Of a stretch of 64,000 nucleotides of DNA, positions 57,769-64,000 are shown piece after piece. The notes under the pieces were generated by a model. The model had not been told where the DNA came from, ran no database searches, and saw only the letters and a list, made by a program, of their open reading frames with translations. Made by a program: the position numbers and the translations under genes. The first letter of the stretch is position 1. Every line of letters starts with the position of its first letter. This stretch comes from JAPUDQ01 sp049644865 (GTDB lineage: Bacteria > Patescibacteriota > Saccharimonadia > Saccharimonadales > Saccharimonadaceae), in contig JBARSV010000019.1 of NCBI GenBank assembly GCA_049644865.1, positions 62,001 through 126,000 on the forward strand. Direction: 5' to 3'.

Positions 57769-57865
57769 CTCATTATAGGTGTTTTTAGTGGGCGCGTAAG
57801 TCTTGTTTTTCGCGGTTTTGAGCGTGAAATGATTGCACACTAATCAGCTGTGCTACAATATAGCT

Positions 57866-58102
57866 ATGAATAATTCTGACGGTGCAATATTTGAAAAAAT
57901 CAAAACATTTTTTGGTGGCAGATACGTAAGATTAACAGTCATTACACTATTTGGGGCGCTTCTTATATATCTTGTAGCACTCATACTGTTTTCGGTTCTG
58001 GGCATAGCAGACAAGATGCCAAACCAGATGGTGATTTTCTTGGCGCTGTGCACTTCGGGTTGGCTAGTATACAAATACTTATCAGAACGAATCGCAGGTT
58101 AG
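57866..58102 (+). CDS. Small two-helix membrane protein
   Basis: 78 aa with two membrane helices (about 22-43 and 50-68) and a short basic end. No family is recognised. TACAAT (57854-57859) ends 6 nt before the ATG, giving a leaderless start and selecting this ATG over an upstream in-frame codon. Its last 4 bp overlap the 3' end of the convergent yajQ gene. Confidence 0.55.
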   Translation: MNNSDGAIFEKIKTFFGGRYVRLTVITLFGALLIYLVALILFSVLGIADKMPNQMVIFLALCTSGWLVYKYLSERIAG

Positions 58103-58593
58103 CGGAAATTCGTGAAGCTGAGCGGAAAATCAAAGTCATGGTCGCGGAGTAATTGCATGACTTGTTGCAGGTCATCTTTACTACTGCTTTGGACACGTAT
58201 CTCTTGACCCTGAATCTGGGTCTTGACCTTGGGTATTTCGTCGCGGATGAGTTTAGTAACAGATTTGGCTTTCTCTTGGTCGAGTCCGGCCTTGAACGGT
58301 ATCTCTTGGCTTAGCCTCATACTACCCTGTACGGGTTCTTTGGTCAGGTCAAGTATCTTGCTGCTTTGGCCGCGGGCCACCAATGCGCGGCGGATGATAT
58401 CGAGTAGACTTTCGCGGTGCATATCGTTTGCGGCAGTTACGACGAAACCAGTCTTGTCACCGAGCCAATCGACTGCAGCGGGTGTGCCTCGAAAATCGTA
58501 ACGGTTGGTGATCTCACGTTGTACCTGTTGGAAGACATTGTTGATCTCTGCTTTATCGTAGTCAGAGACGATATCAAATGAAAAGGTTGCCAT
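58099..58593 (-). CDS. yajQ: YajQ family nucleotide-binding protein
   Basis: 164 aa, the family length. N-terminal FSFDIVSDYDKAEINNVFQQ, the NRYDFRGT motif, and GQEIRVQSSSKDDLQQVMQLLRDHDFDFPL at the end (positions about 130-160) identify YajQ/DUF520, two ferredoxin-like domains. Family members bind nucleotides, including cyclic di-GMP in Xanthomonas. The ligand here is unknown. Upstream lies a heptamer array. Confidence 0.9.
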   Translation of the reverse strand: MATFSFDIVSDYDKAEINNVFQQVQREITNRYDFRGTPAAVDWLGDKTGFVVTAANDMHRESLLDIIRRALVARGQSSKILDLTKEPVQGSMRLSQEIPFKAGLDQEKAKSVTKLIRDEIPKVKTQIQGQEIRVQSSSKDDLQQVMQLLRDHDFDFPLSFTNFR

Positions 58594-58597
58594 GGAG

Positions 58598-58684
58598 ATA
58601 TGGTAGTTGGGAAATAGGAAATAGTAAATAGGAAATAGGAAATGGTAGATGGTAAATGGTAGATGGTAGATGGGAGGTGGTAGA
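58598..58684. repeat. GGTAGAT/AGGAAAT heptamer array
   Basis: About twelve drifting 7-bp units (GGAAATA, AGTAAAT, GGTAGAT, GGTAAAT) fill the gap between the yajQ start and the SIMPL gene's ribosome site. No clear inverted arm is seen. Confidence 0.85.
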
Positions 58685-58708
58685 ATGTGAGTATAACAAG
58701 GAGGGGTT

Positions 58709-59458
58709 ATGGCGGAGACAACGAGTTCGGTAACGATACGATTTGATTATCGGTGGGTTATTGGGGCATTATTGGCGATTATCGTCGGCATGCTAGTACT
58801 ATGGCAGCCATGGGTGGCGCGCTATGACAAAAACGCACGGACTGTCTCAGCAACTGGTGAAGCCACCGTCACAGCAGTACCCGACGAATTTGCATTTTAC
58901 CCAGTTTATAACTTTAAGAACGCTGATAAAACGACAGCATTGGCTGATAGTAGTAAAAAAAGCGACGAAGTTGTCAAAAAACTCAAAGAGTTGGGTGTGG
59001 CCGATGGCAAGATCAAAACCAGTGTCAACGGCTACCAAGACATGTACATGAGCGGTTCGAGCAGTGGCGACTATGTCTATAGTCTGTCAATCACCGTGAC
59101 GTTGACTGATAAAGATCTTGCTCAAAAAGTTCAAGATTATCTCGTGAGCACTGGTCCGGAAGGTGGTGTCTCACCACAACCAACCTTTAGTGAGGCCAAA
59201 CGCAAAGAACTTGAGAACACCGCGCGTACTGAGGCAAGTAAAGATGCCCGCAAAAAGGCCGAACAGCTCGCGAGTAACCTCGGTGGTAAAATTGGTGATG
59301 TCAAGACGATCACCGACGGTGCAGGCTTTGGCGGCGTTATGCCGATGTATGACACGTCCGTCAAAGCTGTTGCGCCCACCTCTGGCCCATCCCTCACCCT
59401 GCAACCCGGCGAAAATGAGCTGACATACGGCGTGTCGGTTGAGTATTATTTGCGATAA
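58709..59458 (+). CDS. SIMPL (DUF541) domain protein, membrane-anchored
   Basis: 249 aa. A signal-anchor helix (about 15-35) is followed by the SIMPL domain: TVSATGEATVTAVPDEFAFY, KKLKELGVADGKIKTSV, YVYSLSITVTL and the ARKKAEQLASNLGGKIGDVKTI segment. The family (YggE/BP26) forms periplasmic or surface oligomers, and its role is unclear. AAGGAGGGG precedes the ATG, placed in the last bases of a heptamer array. Confidence 0.85.
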   Translation: MAETTSSVTIRFDYRWVIGALLAIIVGMLVLWQPWVARYDKNARTVSATGEATVTAVPDEFAFYPVYNFKNADKTTALADSSKKSDEVVKKLKELGVADGKIKTSVNGYQDMYMSGSSSGDYVYSLSITVTLTDKDLAQKVQDYLVSTGPEGGVSPQPTFSEAKRKELENTARTEASKDARKKAEQLASNLGGKIGDVKTITDGAGFGGVMPMYDTSVKAVAPTSGPSLTLQPGENELTYGVSVEYYLR

Positions 59459-59474
59459 GATTTCATAGGTTGGG

Positions 59475-59515
59475 GCTGCCGCCCGCGGCACTGGTGGGTG
59501 CGCGCGGGCGGCAGC
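59475..59515. terminator. Bidirectional terminator hairpin
   Basis: Perfect 13-bp stem GCTGCCGCCCGCG/CGCGGGCGGCAGC with a 15-nt loop between two convergent genes. T-runs are weak on both sides. Confidence 0.7.
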
Positions 59516-59527
59516 AGTGTGAACGGG

Positions 59528-60067
59528 TCAGGCGGTCATGGCAGAGCCCGGCGACGGTGGCAGTGACGTTTGTGTGCCGTCGCAAACCGGTCGGAGTGCG
59601 TCGAGCCAGGCCTTGGCCTGAATGAACGTCAGGCCGCCGTACTGGGCCGTGTTGAGCGCGGTGGTGTTGTAGCGGCTCATCACTCCCACGGCCACGGTAG
59701 ACGCGTCACGGCCAGCCATTGTCACGACGCAGTACTTGCCTAGCTCAGCGATGGCGATCGCACCGCCTTCGGCGAGCTGACCAGTCGTGGCATAGAGGGC
59801 CGATAGACCGAGCCGTCTGATCTCGCCAGGAGTGAAATCCTGGGAGGGTGTGCCAGACGAACTGCGCTTCAGCTGGTCGTACCCCTTGGGGTTGACGGTG
59901 CTGATGTCGCCGTTGACCTTCGGGCCAGGCTTCGCCTGGGAGGTCGCTGCGGGCTTAGCCGCAGACGACGGACGTGCGGTGGATGCGGGGTCACACCCCG
60001 TGAGTCCTACCACCGCGATGACTAATGCAATGGCCAGAGCCACTGTCCTAAGCGGGTTACAGTTCAC
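59528..60067 (-). CDS. Predicted lipoprotein
   Basis: 179 aa. A signal peptide (about 1-24, hydrophobic TVALAIALVIAVVG) ends in the lipobox LTGC, so Cys25 should be lipidated. A Ser/Ala/Pro-rich linker (26-50) leads to a globular domain with no recognised family. The start codon is GTG at 60067, 6 nt after a TATAAT, so the message is probably leaderless with a GTG start. Confidence 0.7.
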   Translation of the reverse strand: MNCNPLRTVALAIALVIAVVGLTGCDPASTARPSSAAKPAATSQAKPGPKVNGDISTVNPKGYDQLKRSSSGTPSQDFTPGEIRRLGLSALYATTGQLAEGGAIAIAELGKYCVVTMAGRDASTVAVGVMSRYNTTALNTAQYGGLTFIQAKAWLDALRPVCDGTQTSLPPSPGSAMTA

Positions 60068-60073
60068 CTATAT

Positions 60074-60079
60074 ATTATA
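60074..60079 (-). promoter_or_regulatory. -10 box (TATAAT) of the lipoprotein gene
   Basis: Minus-strand TATAAT (60079-60074) ends 6 nt before the GTG start at 60067. Confidence 0.5.
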
Positions 60080-60090
60080 GCACAATTACA

Positions 60091-61836
60091 TCATTTTGTG
60101 AACAGATAGTGCAAGTAGTCGCGTAGCATACGGGCACCAGAGATAACTGGCAGGTAAGCTACCAATTGGCGGCGCACGGCCTTCGACAATTGCTCGTCAT
60201 CACGCAGTAGCGAGGCGGCGCGGCGCATCTGGGCATAGAGACTGGCAGTTTCTTCGGCATAATTTTCACCAGTCACTTCGAGGTAGGTCGCTGGGCTGAC
60301 GTCGGCCACACCGCCATCGGCTGTCGAGATGAGCAGTTTGAGGTTGGCGATATCTTTTTCCCACGATGTGCCACAGGCTTCCAGGCCCACAACTGGCACG
60401 TTGATAGCACAGTCTGAGCCGAGCGCTAGGGCGCGGCCGACTGACTCATCGTAATCTTCGATATAGTGAACGCGGGCTCTCAGTACTGGGTCGTGGTCGA
60501 TGGTAGCGAGTAAGGCGTGCAGTTTGGCGTACATGGCCGTGTCGCCGGGGTGAACTTTGCCGGCTAGTATGTAGTGAGCGTCGGCGTTGACGAGTATATC
60601 GGTCAGCTCAGCTACGTCTTCAAACGCCATATATGGCCTCTTATAATTAGCAAATCGCCGCTTAAAATCAAACACGATAGCTGACTCTGGTATGCTGACC
60701 GGCTGACCATACTGGTCGCGGCGGCCGGCTAGGACATGATTCATCTCTCGTCGGCCGATTCGCTTGAGTTCACGGAGGTGACGAGGCTGAATCGAGTCGA
60801 TTTTCTCTCTGTAATCGTCAGAAATGAGGCCAAATCGGTCGACGATAGCCGCATTTTGCAGGTAGGCATAGGTTTCGGGCAGAACCCAGGTCGGCATGTC
60901 GATACCGTTTGTCACGGTGTGAAATGTCACGCGCTGTCCGTCGAGATCGTAAAATTCTGCCACGCGGGCGTGGAGTTGACTAACGCCGTTTTTGAGCTCG
61001 GTGAGCTCGATGGCGAGCGTGCTTGAGCGCAGCGTACCATCGCGAAATAGCCCGCCGAGCCATTTTTTGACGGCCCGGCTGGCGATGTTTGGGTAGACAA
61101 ATTTCTTGAACTGCGCCAGGCTAAACTCACTTTCGGCAGCCTGAAGCAGTGTATGGTTGGTGTACAGCGTTGACTTGCGTACATAAACGATTGCCTCGTG
61201 CAGATTCATGCCGCCGTGACTAACTAATTCATCGAGTCGGGCGACAGCGGCAAAGATAGTGGCAGTTTCGTTGAGTTGTATAACTGCCGGACAGATATTC
61301 ATGGCCTTGAGTGCCTGATAGCCGCCAAAACCGCTGGCGACATTTTGGTACAAACGGTGATCGCCACTCAGGTCGCCGTCGTAGAGCATGCCAAAACCTG
61401 GCTCGCTCATGCAGACAAATCGTGTCGAGCCACAAGACTTTTCATAGATAGCGAGCGTGGTATCGGGTCGTCTAGCGGTGCGTATGTGTACGTCACAGCG
61501 ACGAGCAAAACCATAATCTTCCGGTGATTTCTCCATCGTCACCTCTGTTTGGGTGCCGTTTTTGACGACCTGATGGAGCTCAGATGGGTAAAATGGTGTC
61601 ACAACAACCATCGGTACGTCGAGCCGCTCGGCCACGCGGCGCGTGTCGGCCGCTAGCACACCGAGTCCGCCCATGCCTTTGAGGCCGTTGCTGGCGTCGT
61701 ATAGCTCCATGGTCCAGTAGACGTAGGGCGTACCTGGCGACAATTGCCGCGTCAGCTGCGACCGGTCGATCGCAGCATAAAACGCCTCGAGATGCTCTAT
61801 GCTCGGTTCACCGTCTAACGCCACGCTATCAGCCAT
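60091..61836 (-). CDS. Divergent alpha-glucan phosphorylase (GT35-like)
   Basis: 581 aa, shorter than E. coli MalP (797) and closer to the compact archaeal/bacterial type. GT35 landmarks: GMGGLGVLAADTRRVAERL, INxTAT-like QLNETATIFA, TLYTNHTLLQA, TVTNGIDMPTW, FDFKRRFANYKRPYMAF, ILAGKVHPGDTAMY and GLEACGTSWEKD with the PLP-lysine position kept. Usual forms are NEGH, IPxxVxIxxxxRxxxYKR and ASGTSGMK, so several sites differ. It would release glucose-1-phosphate from glucans, feeding GalU. Activity is not certain. Confidence 0.75.
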   Translation of the reverse strand: MADSVALDGEPSIEHLEAFYAAIDRSQLTRQLSPGTPYVYWTMELYDASNGLKGMGGLGVLAADTRRVAERLDVPMVVVTPFYPSELHQVVKNGTQTEVTMEKSPEDYGFARRCDVHIRTARRPDTTLAIYEKSCGSTRFVCMSEPGFGMLYDGDLSGDHRLYQNVASGFGGYQALKAMNICPAVIQLNETATIFAAVARLDELVSHGGMNLHEAIVYVRKSTLYTNHTLLQAAESEFSLAQFKKFVYPNIASRAVKKWLGGLFRDGTLRSSTLAIELTELKNGVSQLHARVAEFYDLDGQRVTFHTVTNGIDMPTWVLPETYAYLQNAAIVDRFGLISDDYREKIDSIQPRHLRELKRIGRREMNHVLAGRRDQYGQPVSIPESAIVFDFKRRFANYKRPYMAFEDVAELTDILVNADAHYILAGKVHPGDTAMYAKLHALLATIDHDPVLRARVHYIEDYDESVGRALALGSDCAINVPVVGLEACGTSWEKDIANLKLLISTADGGVADVSPATYLEVTGENYAEETASLYAQMRRAASLLRDDEQLSKAVRRQLVAYLPVISGARMLRDYLHYLFTK

Positions 61837-61975
61837 GACTGCAAATCTGCTTATGGTTCATTGTAAACTATTGTAGCGTGTGGCAGCCCGAACGTCGAGA
61901 TAGTTAGTGTGATTGGTTGGTCGACTAGTCAGAACAGAAAACCTTCGCGTTTGGTGATTACGCCGGTCCGACGCT

Positions 61976-62130
61976 CGATGGTAGACTACTTCACTTCGTT
62001 TCGTGTTCCACCATCGGCTAGATGCTGTCAAATTGATAATTTGACAGCATGCGAACCCTCCGGGTTCGGTTTCGCTGGAGCGAAACTACCAAAGTAAATA
62101 CCCCTAGCAAGCTAGGGGTATTTACTTTGG
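61976..62130 (-). repeat. Chain of five perfect hairpins after tRNA-Glu
   Basis: From the tRNA outward: a 20-bp stem with 2-nt loop (62089-62130, starts CCAAAGTAAATACCCC), GTTTCGCT/AGCGAAAC (62069-62086), CGAACCC/GGGTTCG (62052-62068), a 13-bp stem ATGCTGTCAAATT with its complement (62022-62050), and CGATGGT/ACCATCG (61976-62016). The first stem uses the encoded CCA of the tRNA. It could be a transcription terminator set or an attachment region. Confidence 0.75.
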
Positions 62131-62202
62131 TGACCCCACCGGGAATCGAACCCGGATTGCCGGGATGAGAACCCGATTTCCTAACCGTTAGAAGATGGGG
62201 CC
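62128..62202 (-). tRNA. tRNA-Glu (CTC anticodon)
   Basis: 75 nt including an encoded CCA. Acceptor GGCCCCA pairs with TGGGGTC; the anticodon loop TTCTCAT gives CTC, reading GAG; the T arm CCGGGTTCGATTCCCGG is standard. Only the G2-U71 wobble is non-Watson-Crick in the acceptor. Confidence 0.95.
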
Positions 62203-62309
62203 GAATTGTTACGAACCGCTTCACATACAATGAGACGACCCGGGCCGTGAACGGCGTGTGTGAGACGTCAAATGACATGAAAAACTATAGCAAAACAGAG
62301 GCCGGTTGT

Positions 62310-62756
62310 CTAGGCAGATGTTGGGAATAGCGCTACGACATTGCTTGGTGGCGTCTTTGAGTGAGGGTCGGTATCGTCTTCGGCGATGCTGCTTGGTCGT
62401 AAACGGTACGCTGTATACGTAGAATGCGGGCCGGTATAACCATCCTGCACAGCCTGGTAGTCAGGCGCCTCAAAGAACTCTATATCATAACCAGCGACAG
62501 CAACATGGGCTCTAACAGCAGCTTGGACTGCAGTATTACCTATGCGCGAGCGCCACATAACGGGTGATGCGTACCCTTCTGTGTTGCCTCCAATAATATC
62601 CTCTATGATGTGTGCGGCAGCACGACCTATCTCACGTCGAGTCCTGTGTCGTGCGAGTAGTCGGGCATCTTCGCGTGAGGATAATATCACTGTTGTGAGT
62701 TCGGGTGAAGCAGGTACATTTACCCCGATGAGTTGTGGTATTGCTGTAGAAGCCAT
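62310..62756 (-). CDS. Hypothetical protein
   Basis: 148 aa, no recognised family. A central helical, Arg-rich part (SSREDARLLARHRTRREIGR, about 26-45) and a beta-like part with GYDIEFFEAPDYQAV. The start MASTAIPQL (62756) has no ribosome site; minus-strand TATAAA lies about 4-9 nt upstream, consistent with a leaderless start. It lies between tRNA-Glu and a response regulator. Confidence 0.45.
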   Translation of the reverse strand: MASTAIPQLIGVNVPASPELTTVILSSREDARLLARHRTRREIGRAAAHIIEDIIGGNTEGYASPVMWRSRIGNTAVQAAVRAHVAVAGYDIEFFEAPDYQAVQDGYTGPHSTYTAYRLRPSSIAEDDTDPHSKTPPSNVVALFPTSA

Positions 62757-62788
62757 ATCTTTATAATAACATAAAAAATAGCAATATG

Positions 62789-63175
62789 TCAAGCGGACAT
62801 CTGTTTGATAATGTCGATTAGTTTACGGGGGGTGATCTCGGCTTTTATGAGATAGCCGTCAGCCTGGGCTTGCATGGCAAAGCGTGATTCGTCATCTTGT
62901 TCGAAGTTTGTAAGTATCAAGACGCGGCTATGTGGTATCCTGTCATTCTCCTTACTGCGTAGCTGCGTCAACACATCGGTTCCCTGAGCTTCAGGTAGCA
63001 TGATGTCGAGCAATATCAGGTCGTATTGCTTTGATGTGGCGGCGGCAAAACCCTGTGTGCCAGTGACTACCCAGTCGACGGCATACCCTTCGCGAACCAG
63101 GCTGCGGACGTACATCTCGCCGATAAAACGATCGTCTTCGATGACAAGAATGGTTTTGATGGGTCTGTGTTGCAC
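62789..63175 (-). CDS. Single-domain response regulator
   Basis: 128 aa, a receiver domain alone: TILVIEDDRFIGEMY, phospho-acceptor D57 in ILLDIMLPEAQGTDVL, the Thr in LILTNFEQDD and Lys in GYLIKAEITPRKL. No output domain. It follows the histidine kinase gene on the same strand with 3 bp between stop and start, so it should be that kinase's partner, acting through protein-protein contact. Confidence 0.88.
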   Translation of the reverse strand: MQHRPIKTILVIEDDRFIGEMYVRSLVREGYAVDWVVTGTQGFAAATSKQYDLILLDIMLPEAQGTDVLTQLRSKENDRIPHSRVLILTNFEQDDESRFAMQAQADGYLIKAEITPRKLIDIIKQMSA

Positions 63176-63178
63176 GAA

Positions 63179-64000
63179 TCATCCTCCAATACGGTTGTGG
63201 TTACGTATCCATCCACTTGATGTTTTTATTATGTCACCATTACTATTATTGCTGTTCGCCAACTTTTCAGCAACTGTGCTATATATCGGTATCGCAAAGC
63301 TAAATGTTGACCCCTTACCTTCATGACTTGTTACACCCATATATCCGCCGTGCGACTCAATGATGCCCTTACTAATATAGAGCCCCAGGCCGGTGCCGCT
63401 GACAGATGATCGTGAACGATGTGAGCGATAAAATTTGCTAAAAAGATTGTTTATGACTGACGTCGGGATGCCGATACCAAAGTCCTGTACGGAACACACA
63501 ACAAATTGTTCATCGGCTTTAACACTGACAATAATTTGCCCTCCCTCGCTCGAGTATTTGATAGCATTGTCAACTAAGTTAGCAATTACCTCGCTTATAC
63601 TATTTCGATCGGCAGCGACAGTGGGCAGGTCGGGCGGAATACTGATTGCTAACAGGCGATTTTGTGTACTGGCGCGTAGTTGTAAATCGTCAGCAACAGT
63701 CGCGTAGATATTTCGAAAATTATCTTCGCACAAATTTAGCTTAAGGTGTTGGCGGTCGTACTTTGCGACGTTGAGAATATTGTTTATATAACCGCTGAGG
63801 CGGCTAGCAGACACATCGAGTCGTTCAATCAGTTGGCGTTGATCAGGCTGTATAACCGGCTTTAATTCGTCAATTAAAACATCCAAGTAACCCCTTATCA
63901 CGGTAATCGGTCCGCGAAGTTCGTGAGCCGCCAACGAGATAAAGTCGATCGCCTCTTCATTTGATGAATATTCTTTAGTCTGATCGATGGTTATTATAAG
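63179..64000 (-). CDS. Histidine kinase, 5' end beyond the window
   Basis: At least 273 aa of the C-terminal part are visible. HisKA H-box FISLAAHELRGPITVIRGY, then N box NLVDNAIKYSSEGG, G1 VQDFGIGIPTSV, F box FSKFYRSHRS and G2 GTGLGLYISKGI, ending in a short polar tail. The frame is open to the window edge, so sensor and linker regions are outside. It is paired with the receiver protein directly downstream. Confidence 0.9.
   Translation of the reverse strand, partial: LIITIDQTKEYSSNEEAIDFISLAAHELRGPITVIRGYLDVLIDELKPVIQPDQRQLIERLDVSASRLSGYINNILNVAKYDRQHLKLNLCEDNFRNIYATVADDLQLRASTQNRLLAISIPPDLPTVAADRNSISEVIANLVDNAIKYSSEGGQIIVSVKADEQFVVCSVQDFGIGIPTSVINNLFSKFYRSHRSRSSVSGTGLGLYISKGIIESHGGYMGVTSHEGKGSTFSFAIPIYSTVAEKLANSNNSNGDIIKTSSGWIRNHNRIGG

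Noticed and set aside
62128..62202. Integrated element at the tRNA-Glu gene
   Set aside because: No integrase gene and no second copy of the tRNA 3' end are visible in the window. Kept only as a possibility in the hairpin finding.
62018..62278. 86-codon ORF across the tRNA-Glu gene
   Set aside because: It translates the tRNA and its hairpins. No promoter or ribosome site.
1..64000. Recoded TGA (Gly) as in Gracilibacteria/SR1
   Set aside because: TGA works as a stop in several ATGA overlaps (for example yvcK-HAD-galU), and conserved proteins end correctly at TGA.

Overview
The window reads as a chromosomal segment of a Candidate Phyla Radiation bacterium, most likely a Saccharibacteria (TM7) relative. 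This is inferred from gene content; no 16S rRNA gene is present. The supporting points are many short genes of unknown function, a reduced division/cell-wall cluster, a TopA with C-terminal FGRFGP repeats in place of zinc fingers, a sigma-region-4/HARE-HTH fusion, and a VirD4/HerA-like ATPase with a large N-terminal extension. TGA is used as a stop (for example ATGA overlaps), which argues against the recoded Gracilibacteria/SR1 lineages. Two translation-start styles coexist. Genes inside operons have clear AGGAGG-type ribosome sites. Many first genes instead have a sigma-70 type -10 box ending only 5-9 nt before the start codon, so their mRNAs are probably leaderless.

Layout. 1-8.4 kb: accessory genes, including an AbrB/Doc and a VapB/VapC-type toxin-antitoxin pair, a SLOG-fold protein, an Rnk-like GreA-family protein, several unknown proteins and TyrA. 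8.4-16.7 kb: small membrane and DUF proteins, an MMPL-family exporter, an Excalibur-domain protein, a PIF1-like helicase, and the second copy of a membrane-protein family whose first copy is at 6.4 kb. 16.7-22.7 kb: PheA, an LssY-like membrane protein, a GH1 glycosidase and a yvcK-HAD-galU operon. 22.8-31.3 kb: a dcw cluster (mraZ, rsmH, ftsL-like, ftsI, mraY, ftsW, murG, ftsQ) without the mur ligases, ftsA or ftsZ. 32-40.5 kb, minus strand: the VirD4-like ATPase, sigma-4/HARE protein, HD hydrolase and topA. 40.6-45.2 kb: a three-gene prepilin-like operon and dprA. 45.2-45.9 kb: a candidate large structured RNA with its own promoter and terminator, then a ribbon-helix-helix protein. 46-62 kb: a ZIP transporter with a Fur-type operator and a Fur-family regulator beside it, pth, der, a pseudouridine synthase, a response regulator and histidine kinase, a DEAD-box helicase, YajQ, a SIMPL protein, a lipoprotein, a divergent glucan phosphorylase and tRNA-Glu(CTC). 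62.3-64 kb: a second response regulator and histidine kinase, the kinase cut by the window edge.

The most unusual signal is a family of arrays built from 7-bp (or 14-bp) tandem repeats, often arranged as inverted arms around a spacer. At least seven lie between genes. Others lie in frame inside conserved genes (topA, der and the pseudouridine synthase). In topA and der, a homologous block of about 97 bp, carrying the same 30-nt repeat array, sits in the same orientation and reading frame. This looks like a protein-coding mobile or expanding repeat, comparable in concept to Rickettsia palindromic elements and cyanobacterial heptameric STRRs. The second notable object is the ~380-nt RNA at 45.25-45.63 kb. 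It has a predicted GNRA-capped hairpin, a 10-bp hairpin whose loop can form a pseudoknot, and mutually exclusive helices.
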